64,000 nucleotides of DNA from Oscillospiraceae bacterium (GTDB lineage: Bacteria > Bacillota > Clostridia > Oscillospirales > Ruminococcaceae). Shown here one piece after another: positions 8,802 to 16,970 of this stretch. A program made the position numbers and the translations under genes. Numbering within the stretch: the stretch's first letter is position 1; every line of letters starts with the position of its first letter. Location of the stretch: positions 434,001 to 498,000 of the forward strand of contig WRLY01000001.1 of NCBI GenBank assembly GCA_009776305.1. The letters run 5' to 3'. The notes under the pieces are model-generated. The model saw only the letters and a program-made list of their open reading frames with translations, was not told the DNA's origin and searched no databases.

Positions 8802-9878
8802 TTGCCCGGTCAGGAAAAAACCGAAAAAGCCACCCCGAAAAAACGCCGTGATGCGCGTGAAAAGGAAGGCAACGTACTTCAAAGCAAAGAAATAAACACC
8901 ACATTTTCTATTTTGGGAATATTTTTCGCCATGTCGTTGCTCGGACCCCTTATGTTAAGGGAAATCCTAAGCGTGCTAAGGTACTTTTTTTCAAGCGCAG
9001 GTGAAAACCGAGCTATCAACAACGAGTATTTTACCGAAATAGCCTTAAACATAGTGAAGTCTTGCGTTTTAATTGTGGGTCCAATCCTTATTATAGCGAT
9101 GTTTCTTGGGATAATCCCCCCTATTATTCAAACAAAAGGGCTTTTCACCATGAAACCGTTAAAACCTAAGTTTTCCAAACTAAATCCGATTACAGGTATG
9201 AAAAGGCTGTTTTCAATCCAGTCGGCGGTGGGGGTAATAAAAGGCATAATCACAATTACCGCCATTTGTGTAATTGTATTTTTACGGCTCAGGTCGATAA
9301 TGCCGGAAATTTTGAAGATGCCGCAAATGGAACTTTTGCAGTGCATACTGTTTACAGCTAAGAACATCTTTTCAATAGTTCTTACGATTATGATGATTTT
9401 TGCCTTTGTATCTGCGGGGGATTATGTCTTCCAGTGGTGGCAGTATGAGAAAAAGCTGAAAATGTCTAAGCAGGAAGTCAAAGACGAATATAAGCAAATC
9501 GAGGGTGACCCTAAAATTAAAAGCAAAATCAAGCAAAAACAGCGCGAAATTGCACAAAATCGCATGATGCAGGAAGTACCGACCTCGGACGTGGTGGTGA
9601 GAAATCCTACCCACTACGCCGTAGCCCTCCGATATGATACGGGAGGAGCCGCCTTTGCCGCGCCGAAAGTAGTCGCAAAAGGGCAGGACGTATTAGCGTT
9701 AAAAATTATAGAAATAGCCGAGGAAAATGACGTTCACGTAGTTGAGGACAGACCGCTCGCCCGCGCTTTGCACGATTCGGTCAAGGTCGGAGGCGAAATT
9801 CCCTACACGCTGTATACAGCGGTAGCCTCAATTTTCGCGGAATTAGATTCGATAAAGAAAAAATTAGACGTAGGGTAA
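8802..9878 (+). CDS. flhB: Flagellar export substrate-switch protein FlhB
   Basis: A 358-residue protein with a basic N-terminus (EKTEKATPKKRRDAREKG-like), four membrane helices and a cytoplasmic domain with the autocleavage motif NPTHY at residues 268-272. Self-cleavage between N and P switches export from rod/hook to filament substrates. The start is TTG 8802 with AAAAGG upstream. No other in-frame start would give the conserved N-terminus GQEKTEKATPKKRRDAR. Confidence 0.96.
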   Translation: MPGQEKTEKATPKKRRDAREKEGNVLQSKEINTTFSILGIFFAMSLLGPLMLREILSVLRYFFSSAGENRAINNEYFTEIALNIVKSCVLIVGPILIIAMFLGIIPPIIQTKGLFTMKPLKPKFSKLNPITGMKRLFSIQSAVGVIKGIITITAICVIVFLRLRSIMPEILKMPQMELLQCILFTAKNIFSIVLTIMMIFAFVSAGDYVFQWWQYEKKLKMSKQEVKDEYKQIEGDPKIKSKIKQKQREIAQNRMMQEVPTSDVVVRNPTHYAVALRYDTGGAAFAAPKVVAKGQDVLALKIIEIAEENDVHVVEDRPLARALHDSVKVGGEIPYTLYTAVASIFAELDSIKKKLDVG

Positions 9879-9944
9879 TGGCGGCAAAAATATATAAAGT
9901 TCGCCGGTAGTGTAAGAGTAAAAAATGAAAGGAAGCGCGTATTT

Positions 9945-12029
9945 ATGCTTAAACGTATGTTAAATAACGTATTCGCGGTTTTTGTTATAGTAATCGTGCT
10001 TTCTTTGGTTATACCCATGAACGAGTTTATGGGCGGGGCGCTCATAGACTTTCTCATCGCTTTGAATATCGCGCTTTCTCTTATAATACTGCTTATTACC
10101 ATGTATATAAAGGAAGCCTTGGAGTTTTCTATATTTCCGACCATTTTGCTCATAACTACGGTTTTCAGATTAGCTTTGAACATATCGACCACAAGAGGTA
10201 TCTTGACTTCGGGCTACGCGGGTGAAATCATAAAAACTTTCGGAGAGTTCGTAATGGGCGGTAACCCCGGAGTGGGTTTTATAATCTTTATTATCTTAGT
10301 TTTAGTAAACTTTTTGGTTATTACCAAGGGTGCGGAACGCGTGTCGGAAGTTGCGGCGCGTTTTACATTGGATGCTATGCCGGGTAAACAAATGGCAATC
10401 GACGCCGACTTAGCGGCGGGGGCTATTACCGACGAGGACGCTAAAAACAGACGTACAAGTATTCAACGTGAAGCCGACTTCTTCGGAGCCATGGACGGTG
10501 CGGTTAAATTCGTAAAGGGCGACGCGATTATGTCAATCATTACCGCGCTGATTAACCTTATAGGCGGTATGGCTTTCGGAATGGTAGGTAGCGGTATGAC
10601 TTTCGGCGAGGTTGCGGCTACCTATTCATTGGCTACCGTGGGCGACGGTCTCGCCTCTCAAATTCCGGCGCTCCTAATCGCTTTCGCAACCGGTATGGTA
10701 GTTACAAGAACCGCAAGTACGGGTAGCTTTAACTTAGAGCTTAAAACCCAGTTTACCCAAAATCCTACGGTTATGATTATAGCAGGCTTGGTGGTAATCG
10801 GGCTTATGGCAATCCCGGGTTTCCCGAAGCCTATATTGTTTATAATCGGTGCGTCGCTTTTGGTGCTTGGCTTATCGCTTGGTCGCCAGAAAAAAAATCT
10901 GCTGGCATTTGAAACCGCCGAGGCGGAGAAACAGGCGCAGATTGAGGAAGAGCAAGCCGTGGCGGCGGGCGGAGATGATTATTACCGCGATATAGACAAC
11001 GTGTTTAAGCTGTTGTCGGTTGACCAGATTGAAATGGAATTCGGGTACAGCCTTTTGCACCTTGTTGATGAAAAGAGCGGCGGAAGTTTTATAGAACGTC
11101 TTGTCATCTTCAGAAAAGACTTTGCCATGACTATGGGAATGGTTTTCCCGTCGGTGCGAATGAGAAACAACCCCGAAATAAACCCTAATCAGTACGTCAT
11201 CAAAATCAAAGGCGAGGAAGTGGCAAGAGGGGAAATCCTGTCCGACCACTATCTTGCGCTTGACAATGGAGACGTCACAACGCCTGTTGACGGCATAGAT
11301 ACAATAGAACCCGCGTTCGGCATACCCGCCCGCTGGATAAGCGAAGACAAAAAGGTAATGGCGGATGTGGCGGGGTACACCCTTATTGACCCTGTTTCGG
11401 TTATGATAACCCACCTTTCGGAGGTTATAAAACAGCACTGCCACGAAATTCTCTCCCGTCAGGACGTAAAGACTATGGTAGAGAATATGAGGGCAACCAA
11501 TCCGAGCGTGGTGGAAGACCTGATTCCCGGCATGATAAGTATAGGCTACCTGCAAAGGGTGCTTTCAATGTTGCTTAAAGAGGGTGTTCCCATAAGGGAT
11601 ATGGAAACCATACTTGAAACCCTTTCGGAAAACGTTTCCGCATTGAAAGACATGGATATTACCGTTGAATATGTAAGGCAGGCGCTCAAACGAACTGTTA
11701 CAAGACGTTTTGCGGAAGCAAACGCTTTAAGGGTAATTACCCTTGACCCGAAAATAGAGGATTCAATTATCGCGGGCGTCAAGAAGACCGACAGGGGCAG
11801 TGTTTATGTACCCGACCCCGATGCGGCGCAGAGCATTATAACCAAGACAACCGAGGAAGTGGAAAAGGTCAAGGACGTGCTTCCGAGTGTTATTGTTCTC
11901 ACATCGCCTATAGTGCGCGTATACTTTAAGAGGCTTATAGACCAGTATATTCCCGGACTTACCGTGCTTTCGTATAACGAAATAGATAACACGACCCAAA
12001 TTCAAGCCGTAGGCAACATAGCGATTTAA
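9945..12029 (+). CDS. flhA: Flagellar export protein FlhA
   Basis: A 694-residue export-gate component. The N-terminal half is membrane-embedded, with the FHIPEP signature region GAERVSEVAARFTLDAMPGK (residues about 128-147). The C-terminal half (about 350-694) is the cytoplasmic ring domain that docks export chaperones. In most Firmicutes flhF and flhG follow flhA; here fliA is next and neither is present in the window. Confidence 0.96.
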   Translation: MLKRMLNNVFAVFVIVIVLSLVIPMNEFMGGALIDFLIALNIALSLIILLITMYIKEALEFSIFPTILLITTVFRLALNISTTRGILTSGYAGEIIKTFGEFVMGGNPGVGFIIFIILVLVNFLVITKGAERVSEVAARFTLDAMPGKQMAIDADLAAGAITDEDAKNRRTSIQREADFFGAMDGAVKFVKGDAIMSIITALINLIGGMAFGMVGSGMTFGEVAATYSLATVGDGLASQIPALLIAFATGMVVTRTASTGSFNLELKTQFTQNPTVMIIAGLVVIGLMAIPGFPKPILFIIGASLLVLGLSLGRQKKNLLAFETAEAEKQAQIEEEQAVAAGGDDYYRDIDNVFKLLSVDQIEMEFGYSLLHLVDEKSGGSFIERLVIFRKDFAMTMGMVFPSVRMRNNPEINPNQYVIKIKGEEVARGEILSDHYLALDNGDVTTPVDGIDTIEPAFGIPARWISEDKKVMADVAGYTLIDPVSVMITHLSEVIKQHCHEILSRQDVKTMVENMRATNPSVVEDLIPGMISIGYLQRVLSMLLKEGVPIRDMETILETLSENVSALKDMDITVEYVRQALKRTVTRRFAEANALRVITLDPKIEDSIIAGVKKTDRGSVYVPDPDAAQSIITKTTEEVEKVKDVLPSVIVLTSPIVRVYFKRLIDQYIPGLTVLSYNEIDNTTQIQAVGNIAI

Positions 12030-12102
12030 AATCATCGCCGCAGATGATACCAAAATTGTCAATTGTCAATAATCCATTGTCAATTGTTTCTTCGGGGGTT
12101 TT

Positions 12103-12843
12103 ATGGGGGCGGATAGCACTGCGTTATTCAAAAAATATAAAGTTACCCGTGATGTGGAATTGCGAAATGAGCTGGTACTTATGTATATGCACGTGGTCAA
12201 GTATGTCGCCATGTCGCTCAGGAACGTATACGCCAAATACGGAGACCTTGACGACATTGTGAACGAGGGGGTAATAGCGTTAATCAGCGCCGTAGACACC
12301 TTTGACGTCGAAAGGGGCGTAAAATTCGAGACTTACGCCAATTTGAAAATCAAAGGCGCGGTGATTGACTACGTGAGAAAGCAGGACTGGATACCGCGGC
12401 AGGTCAGAAAGTTCGGCAAAGAGCTTGATGAAACCTATAATAACCTTTATAACGAGCTCGGACGCGCCCCGACTAATAACGAAATTTCAGAGAAAATGGG
12501 GCTGACAAGAGAAAAATTCGCAAAGAACATGGCGGACGCGGCAAGCACCGTGACCCTTTCCTTTGAGGAATTGCTGTACGAAGACAATTTCAGTGACAAG
12601 GGGCTTACGAGTAACGATGCCGACCGAAGGCTTTACGAAAAAGAGTTGAAACAAATAATTGCCGACGCCATAGATACGCTGAACCCAAAGGAAAAGCAGG
12701 TTATTTCCCTGCATTATTATGAAAAGTTAAAATTTAACGAAATCGCCAAAGTAATTGGTGTTTCGGAATCGCGGGTGTGCCAGATTCATTCAAAATCTAT
12801 GCTGAATTTAAAACGCAAGCTTGAGGAATATATCAAAATGTAG
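12103..12843 (+). CDS. fliA: RNA polymerase sigma factor FliA/SigD (sigma-28)
   Basis: A 246-residue sigma-70 family factor. Region 2 is seen in YGDLDDIVNEGVIALISAVD and FDVERGVKFETYANLKIKGA, followed by the FliA/WhiG-type DYVRKQDWIPRQVR. Region 4 at the C-terminus carries the helix-turn-helix FNEIAKVIGVSESRVCQIHS. It would direct RNA polymerase to late flagellar and chemotaxis promoters. The position after flhA fits SigD of Bacillus. The 73-base gap before it has two copies of an ATTGTCAATTGT-like direct repeat. Confidence 0.93.
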   Translation: MGADSTALFKKYKVTRDVELRNELVLMYMHVVKYVAMSLRNVYAKYGDLDDIVNEGVIALISAVDTFDVERGVKFETYANLKIKGAVIDYVRKQDWIPRQVRKFGKELDETYNNLYNELGRAPTNNEISEKMGLTREKFAKNMADAASTVTLSFEELLYEDNFSDKGLTSNDADRRLYEKELKQIIADAIDTLNPKEKQVISLHYYEKLKFNEIAKVIGVSESRVCQIHSKSMLNLKRKLEEYIKM

Positions 12844-12910
12844 GGATGCGTCTGCGGACGAACAGAAGATTTTCCCCCTGTAAAAACAACAGCAACTATG
12901 TGAGGTAAAA

Positions 12911-13660
12911 ATGTACAGAGGATTTTACAACGCTGCGCAATCCATGATTTTGCGTCAGCGCGAGCTTGACTCAATCAGTAACAACGTAACCAACATAAAC
13001 ACCCCCGGCTACCGTAAAGACCATGTGATTACAAATACCTTTATGGAAGAGCTTATTTTAGTGCGCGGAAGAACCAGACTGAGCGGGATTTTCCGTCAGA
13101 CTTATGTTGAAAACAATTATGTTAATTTGGAGCAGTCTAACTTTGATTTTACTGAGAGCCGTTTCGATATGGCGATTTGGGGCAACGTATACTTCAACGT
13201 ACGCACCATGACCGAAGAGCCTAACGTCTATCAAACCCGAAACGGTCAGTTTGAGCTTGACAACGAGGGTTATCTGATTCTCGGCAGAGCAGGGCGGGTA
13301 CAGGGTCAAAACGGTGATATTTATATCGGCAGCGACGACTTTATAGTCGATTCCGACGGCGTGATTAGGAACAATGACGGCATAATTGACACGCTTTTGC
13401 TTACTTATATTCCGCCCGACGCCGATGTGGGAAAGATTTCCGACACCCTTTTCAGTTATGACGGCGGTGAGGGATTACCCGAGGGTGAAACCTTTGAAAT
13501 TATACAGGGCGCTTTTGAAAAATCCAATGTTGACGCTAACAAAGAAATGGCGCGTATGATGGAAATTCAACGTTTGTATGAGGCAAGCAGTCAAATTCTC
13601 AGATATTTAGATACCATGAACGCAAGGTCAACATCGATTGCGAAATCGGGAACGGCGTGA
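12911..13660 (+). CDS. Flagellar basal-body rod/hook protein (FlgF/FlgG family, FlhO-like)
   Basis: A 249-residue member of the rod/hook family. The N-terminus RQRELDSISNNVTNINTPGY is the FLG_BBR_N motif and the C-terminus QGAFEKSNVDANKEMARMME with IQRLYEASSQIL is the matching C-terminal motif. It would form part of the distal rod. Two such genes lie in tandem after the sigma factor, as with flhO and flhP in Bacillus. Deciding between FlgF and FlgG would need an alignment. Confidence 0.85.
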   Translation: MYRGFYNAAQSMILRQRELDSISNNVTNINTPGYRKDHVITNTFMEELILVRGRTRLSGIFRQTYVENNYVNLEQSNFDFTESRFDMAIWGNVYFNVRTMTEEPNVYQTRNGQFELDNEGYLILGRAGRVQGQNGDIYIGSDDFIVDSDGVIRNNDGIIDTLLLTYIPPDADVGKISDTLFSYDGGEGLPEGETFEIIQGAFEKSNVDANKEMARMMEIQRLYEASSQILRYLDTMNARSTSIAKSGTA

Positions 13661-13788
13661 TTAAAGGTTTAAAAAGCCGCCCCAATAGAAAATCTGCTCG
13701 TTTTTCCGGCGCGTTTCCTGTCAGAACGGTTTCTTAAAATTAACAATTACGGTGTTCGCTTTGCGAACGGATTACGAAAGGAAGAATT

Positions 13789-14547
13789 ATGAACATTTCT
13801 TTTTTCACCGGCGTTTCGGGAATGATTGCCCAGCAAGAGGGCATGAATATATACGCCAATAATATAGCTAATGTCAACACCGTGGGATTTAAGGCTATGC
13901 GCCCGTCATTCGCTGAATGTCTTTATGTAAGGTATCGCGAAACCGAGCCGCAGTGGGAAACGGGGCATGGTCAGTACTTAATGAAAACTGACCTCATGTG
14001 GGAGGAGGGGCTTTTTTCTTCCACCGACCAGCCTCTTGACTTCGCGCTTCCGAACGACGGGTTCTTTATGGTAATTGACAGGAACGGAGAAACCCTGCTG
14101 ACCCGCGACGGCGCATTTGCCATGACCTTTAACGAAGACAGCGGTGCGTGGGAGCTTATAAGCGCCGCAGGCGAGTACGTCTTGGATTACGAACAGAACC
14201 GTATACAAATACCCTTTGAAATTACGGAAGACGAGGACGGCAACCAAACAGTGACGACGCTCGTCGATTACGCCGCCCTTGAAGAAATGGTCGGGGTCTT
14301 TACCGTGCCGAATAACTGGGGACTTGACAACGCCGACAAGAACAGGTTTGTCATCACTGAGCGTTCCGGAGATGCCGTTCCCGCCCCCGAATACGACAAG
14401 GTTAGAATGGCTCTTGAAAAGTCAACGGTAGACCTTGCAGGTGATATGGTGAGGATTATAGAAACTCAACGTTCCTATCAGCTTTCGGCTAAAATTATTC
14501 AGACCTCTGATGAATTTATCAGAATCGCCAATAATTTGAGAAGTTAA
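13789..14547 (+). CDS. Flagellar basal-body rod/hook protein (FlgF/FlgG family, FlhP-like)
   Basis: A 252-residue paralogue of the preceding gene. The N-terminal motif GMNIYANNIANVNTVGFKA and the C-terminal MALEKSTVDLAGDMVRIIET with QRSYQLSAKIIQTSDEF are typical rod/hook ends. The central part differs strongly from its neighbour, as expected of two distinct rod components. A GTTCGC-TTT-GCGAAC hairpin and an AAAGGAAG ribosome site precede the start. Confidence 0.85.
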   Translation: MNISFFTGVSGMIAQQEGMNIYANNIANVNTVGFKAMRPSFAECLYVRYRETEPQWETGHGQYLMKTDLMWEEGLFSSTDQPLDFALPNDGFFMVIDRNGETLLTRDGAFAMTFNEDSGAWELISAAGEYVLDYEQNRIQIPFEITEDEDGNQTVTTLVDYAALEEMVGVFTVPNNWGLDNADKNRFVITERSGDAVPAPEYDKVRMALEKSTVDLAGDMVRIIETQRSYQLSAKIIQTSDEFIRIANNLRS

Positions 14548-14699
14548 TAATATAGCCGATTATTGTCCTTTAAATTGAACGACTATAACCGAGCGCAACG
14601 CCCCCACCTTAGGGGATGGCGGGACTCCTTTAAGCGGCGCGATCCAATCGCCTGTTTCTGACCTAAATGTTTAATTAAAAAAACTGAAAGGAAACCCTT
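14548..14699 (+). promoter_or_regulatory. Untranslated leader of cheC with two possible hairpins
   Basis: This 152-base gap has no open frame. It contains two GC-rich foldable segments: 14600-14623, where CCCC pairs with GGGG across ACCTTA, and 14636-14652, where GGCG(C)GAT pairs with ATCGCC across CCA. A GAAAGGAAA ribosome site follows. I recognised no known riboswitch class. Confidence 0.3.
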
Positions 14700-15317
14700 A
14701 TGATTCAGAAATTTGAAGACCTTAATGAAATGCACATCGACGTATTAATGGAAATAGGGAACATAGGCTCGGGCAACGCGTCTACGGCGCTGTCTTCCAT
14801 GATTGGCAGGGAAATCAAAATTAAAATGCCCGCAGTGGAAATACTCGAATTTCAGGAAGCGTTGGAGCATTGCGGCTCGCCCGAAGAATTAAGGGCGGGG
14901 GTGCTTATACGGCTCAAGGAAGATATTCAGGGCATGATATTGTTGCTGATTGAGAAAGAATTCGCTGAGATTATACTCAATATTTTCTTCGGAAAAGAAA
15001 AAATTGACCTTTTGAATTTGGACGAGGGCGACATTTCCGCCTTGTCTGAAATCGGAAATATAATGGGCAGTTCTTACGTCAGCGCGATTGCCACCTTAAC
15101 GGGGCTTAGTGTGGGCGTTGAGGCGCCCTCCTTTACCGTTGATATGCTGGGCGCGATTATGAGCGTGCCGGTGATTGAGTTCGGCGAGGTAGGCGACAAA
15201 CTGCTTTGCATTGACAAATCAATCGAAATAGACGGCGTGAGCATAAAGTCGAATATGATGCTGATTCCTACCGTTGATTCGCTTTCGCTTCTGTTCAAAA
15301 GGCTGGGACTATTATGA
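14700..15317 (+). CDS. cheC: CheY-P phosphatase CheC
   Basis: A 205-residue CheC. Two phosphatase signatures are visible: HIDVLMEIGNIGSGNAST near residue 17 and DISALSEIGNIMGSSYVS near residue 115. CheC dephosphorylates CheY-P and forms a complex with CheD that feeds back on receptor modification. The stop codon overlaps the start of cheD (ATGA), so translation is probably coupled. With FliY this makes two CheY-P phosphatases encoded in one operon. Confidence 0.93.
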   Translation: MIQKFEDLNEMHIDVLMEIGNIGSGNASTALSSMIGREIKIKMPAVEILEFQEALEHCGSPEELRAGVLIRLKEDIQGMILLLIEKEFAEIILNIFFGKEKIDLLNLDEGDISALSEIGNIMGSSYVSAIATLTGLSVGVEAPSFTVDMLGAIMSVPVIEFGEVGDKLLCIDKSIEIDGVSIKSNMMLIPTVDSLSLLFKRLGLL

Positions 15318-15799
15318 GTAAACCCTTAAACGTTGGTATTTCAGACTGGAAAGTAAATAAAGGCGAGGGTGTGATTGTCACTTATGCCCTTGGCTCTTGC
15401 GTGGGAATTTGCCTGTACGACAAAACCAACCAAATCGGCGGGCTGTCGCATATCATGCTTCCCGACAGTAAAGGCGTTACGGCAAGCGCCGCCGTAAACC
15501 GAATGAAATTCGCCGATACCGCCATCCCCGACATGTTAGCTAAAATGCTGACAATGGGCGCGGTCAAAACCCGCATAACCGCAAAAATAGCAGGTGGTGC
15601 GCTTATGTTCGCGGCGTCAAGCGAGAAATTCAATATAGGTGAGCGTAATGTCGCGGCGGTAAAAGCGGCGCTTCAGGCATTGAAAATTCCGATTATGTCG
15701 TCTGATACAGGTTCAAACTTCGGACGCACGGTTTTTTTCCATACTGAAGACGGAAAGGTGGAGGTAAAGTCCACGGTGAAAGGTGTAAAAATTTTGTAA
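15314..15799 (+). CDS. cheD: Chemoreceptor glutamine deamidase CheD
   Basis: A 161-residue CheD. The catalytic Cys29 lies in ALGSCVGICLYD and the catalytic His46 in GGLSHIMLP. CheD deamidates glutamines on chemoreceptors and binds CheC. The gene overlaps the cheC stop by four bases. cheA, cheB and cheW, often nearby in Bacillus, are not in this window. Confidence 0.94.
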   Translation: MSKPLNVGISDWKVNKGEGVIVTYALGSCVGICLYDKTNQIGGLSHIMLPDSKGVTASAAVNRMKFADTAIPDMLAKMLTMGAVKTRITAKIAGGALMFAASSEKFNIGERNVAAVKAALQALKIPIMSSDTGSNFGRTVFFHTEDGKVEVKSTVKGVKIL

Positions 15800-15861
15800 A
15801 AATTTTATTCAGCAGAAACGGTACTAAAAAGCCGTTACTGCAAAAGGGAGGAAAATAAGAA

Positions 15862-16704
15862 ATAAAACTTCTGACCTTAATCGAAAACACCGCCGCCAGC
15901 GAGAAGCTTTATACCGAACACGGGCTTTCTTTTTACATAGAGCATAAAGGGAAAAGGATTTTATTAGACGCGGGCGCTTCGGGGCTGTTCGCGAAAAATG
16001 CGGCGCGAATGTTAATAAATCTTGAAAGGCTTGATGCGGCAGTGCTTTCGCACAACCACATTGACCACGCGGGCGGCTTTGACGCGCTTCTCGGTTTTTG
16101 CCCCAAAATAAAAATATACGCTAAAAAAGACGTTTTGAACGGATTTTATAAAAAAGCGGGATTTTTCAGCGTACCTATAGGTCTCGGCAAGGAATATTTT
16201 GTCAAACGTGCGGATAATTTTGTGCTGTTTAACAGGTTTCAGCAGATTGCGGACGGTATTTTTTTGATGTCAAACGAGGTTTTCGATGATTGTTTTAAAG
16301 ACAATTCCCTGCTTATGAAAAAGTATGGTAAAATCGTTGCCGACGACTATTCGCATGAGCTTTTTATGGTGATTTTCCCTACTTTGGAGCCAAAAGACGG
16401 ATATGTTATAATTTCAAGCTGTACCCATTCGGGTATTGTCAATATATTGAACACAGCACGCCAAACTTGGGAGGGTGCGCCTGTTTTGGGATTTGTCGGG
16501 GGAATACATCTGACAAAAAATTCCGGTAAAAAGCTTATATGTCCACTTGAAGAAATAGAAAAAACCGCCTCTGAAATAAAGGCAATGGATATAGGTCCGG
16601 TATATGTCTGTCATTGCACGGGGCAAAAAGGCTACGAACGCCTGAAAATTCACCTCGGCGACCAGATTCAATATCTGCGGGCAGGCGAGGAACTCGAATT
16701 CTGA
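15862..16704 (+). CDS. Metallo-beta-lactamase-fold hydrolase with apparent AUA start
   Basis: A 280-residue MBL-fold hydrolase. The metal motif HNHIDH occupies residues 64-69. The N-terminus reads (M)KLLTLIENTAASEKLYTE, as expected for the family of small MBL proteins often annotated as MBL fold metallo-hydrolases, with substrate unknown. No ATG, GTG or TTG lies between the upstream stop at 15856 and ATG 16009, and starting at 16009 would remove about 49 conserved residues. The codon at the expected Met position is ATA 15862, ten bases after GGGAGG. A CTG at 15871 is less well spaced. It follows cheD by 62 bases, but a link to motility is not implied. Confidence 0.85.
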   Translation: MKLLTLIENTAASEKLYTEHGLSFYIEHKGKRILLDAGASGLFAKNAARMLINLERLDAAVLSHNHIDHAGGFDALLGFCPKIKIYAKKDVLNGFYKKAGFFSVPIGLGKEYFVKRADNFVLFNRFQQIADGIFLMSNEVFDDCFKDNSLLMKKYGKIVADDYSHELFMVIFPTLEPKDGYVIISSCTHSGIVNILNTARQTWEGAPVLGFVGGIHLTKNSGKKLICPLEEIEKTASEIKAMDIGPVYVCHCTGQKGYERLKIHLGDQIQYLRAGEELEF

Positions 16705-16706
16705 CA

Positions 16707-16795
16707 ATAAAAAATAAAACGCGGCTTTTATTCCTGTTTAAAATAAAAACACGATGGTTTTTATTTTAAAGGACTTATATAAGCGGCGTTTTTTA
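16707..16795 (+). terminator. Terminator-like nested hairpins after the flagellar/MBL operon
   Basis: A perfect 14-bp AT-rich inverted repeat (16737-16750 and 16757-16770, 6-nt loop) sits inside a weaker outer stem whose right arm, AAGCGGCG, is followed by six T. This would end transcription before glgP. The following AT-rich stretch to 16867 shows nothing else. Confidence 0.55.
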
Positions 16796-16867
16796 TAAAT
16801 TATGTAAAATTTATGTAAAAATCGTGAAAAAACTATACAAAATCGTACATAACCTATAATTTTCTTC

Positions 16868-16896
16868 TTGAAAAATAAATTAATTTGTAGTATAAT
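16868..16896 (+). promoter_or_regulatory. Sigma-A promoter of the glgP operon
   Basis: TTGAAA at 16868-16873 and TATAAT at 16891-16896, spaced by 17 bp, lie 74 bases upstream of glgP. This is a near-consensus vegetative promoter and gives an untranslated leader of about 65-70 bases. Confidence 0.8.
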
Positions 16897-16970
16897 TATA
16901 AAGACGGCTGAAAATTTACCGTATTCACATTAAATGATTGAAATTCAATATAGTATGAAAGGACACCGAG

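Noticed and set aside
12048-12092. Direct repeats ATTGTCAATTGT before fliA
   Set aside because: Short and AT-rich, with no promoter geometry; probably simple-sequence repetition rather than an operator.
14550-14562. GCCGATTA as a sigma-28 -10 element before cheC
   Set aside because: No TAAA-like -35 element lies at the right distance.
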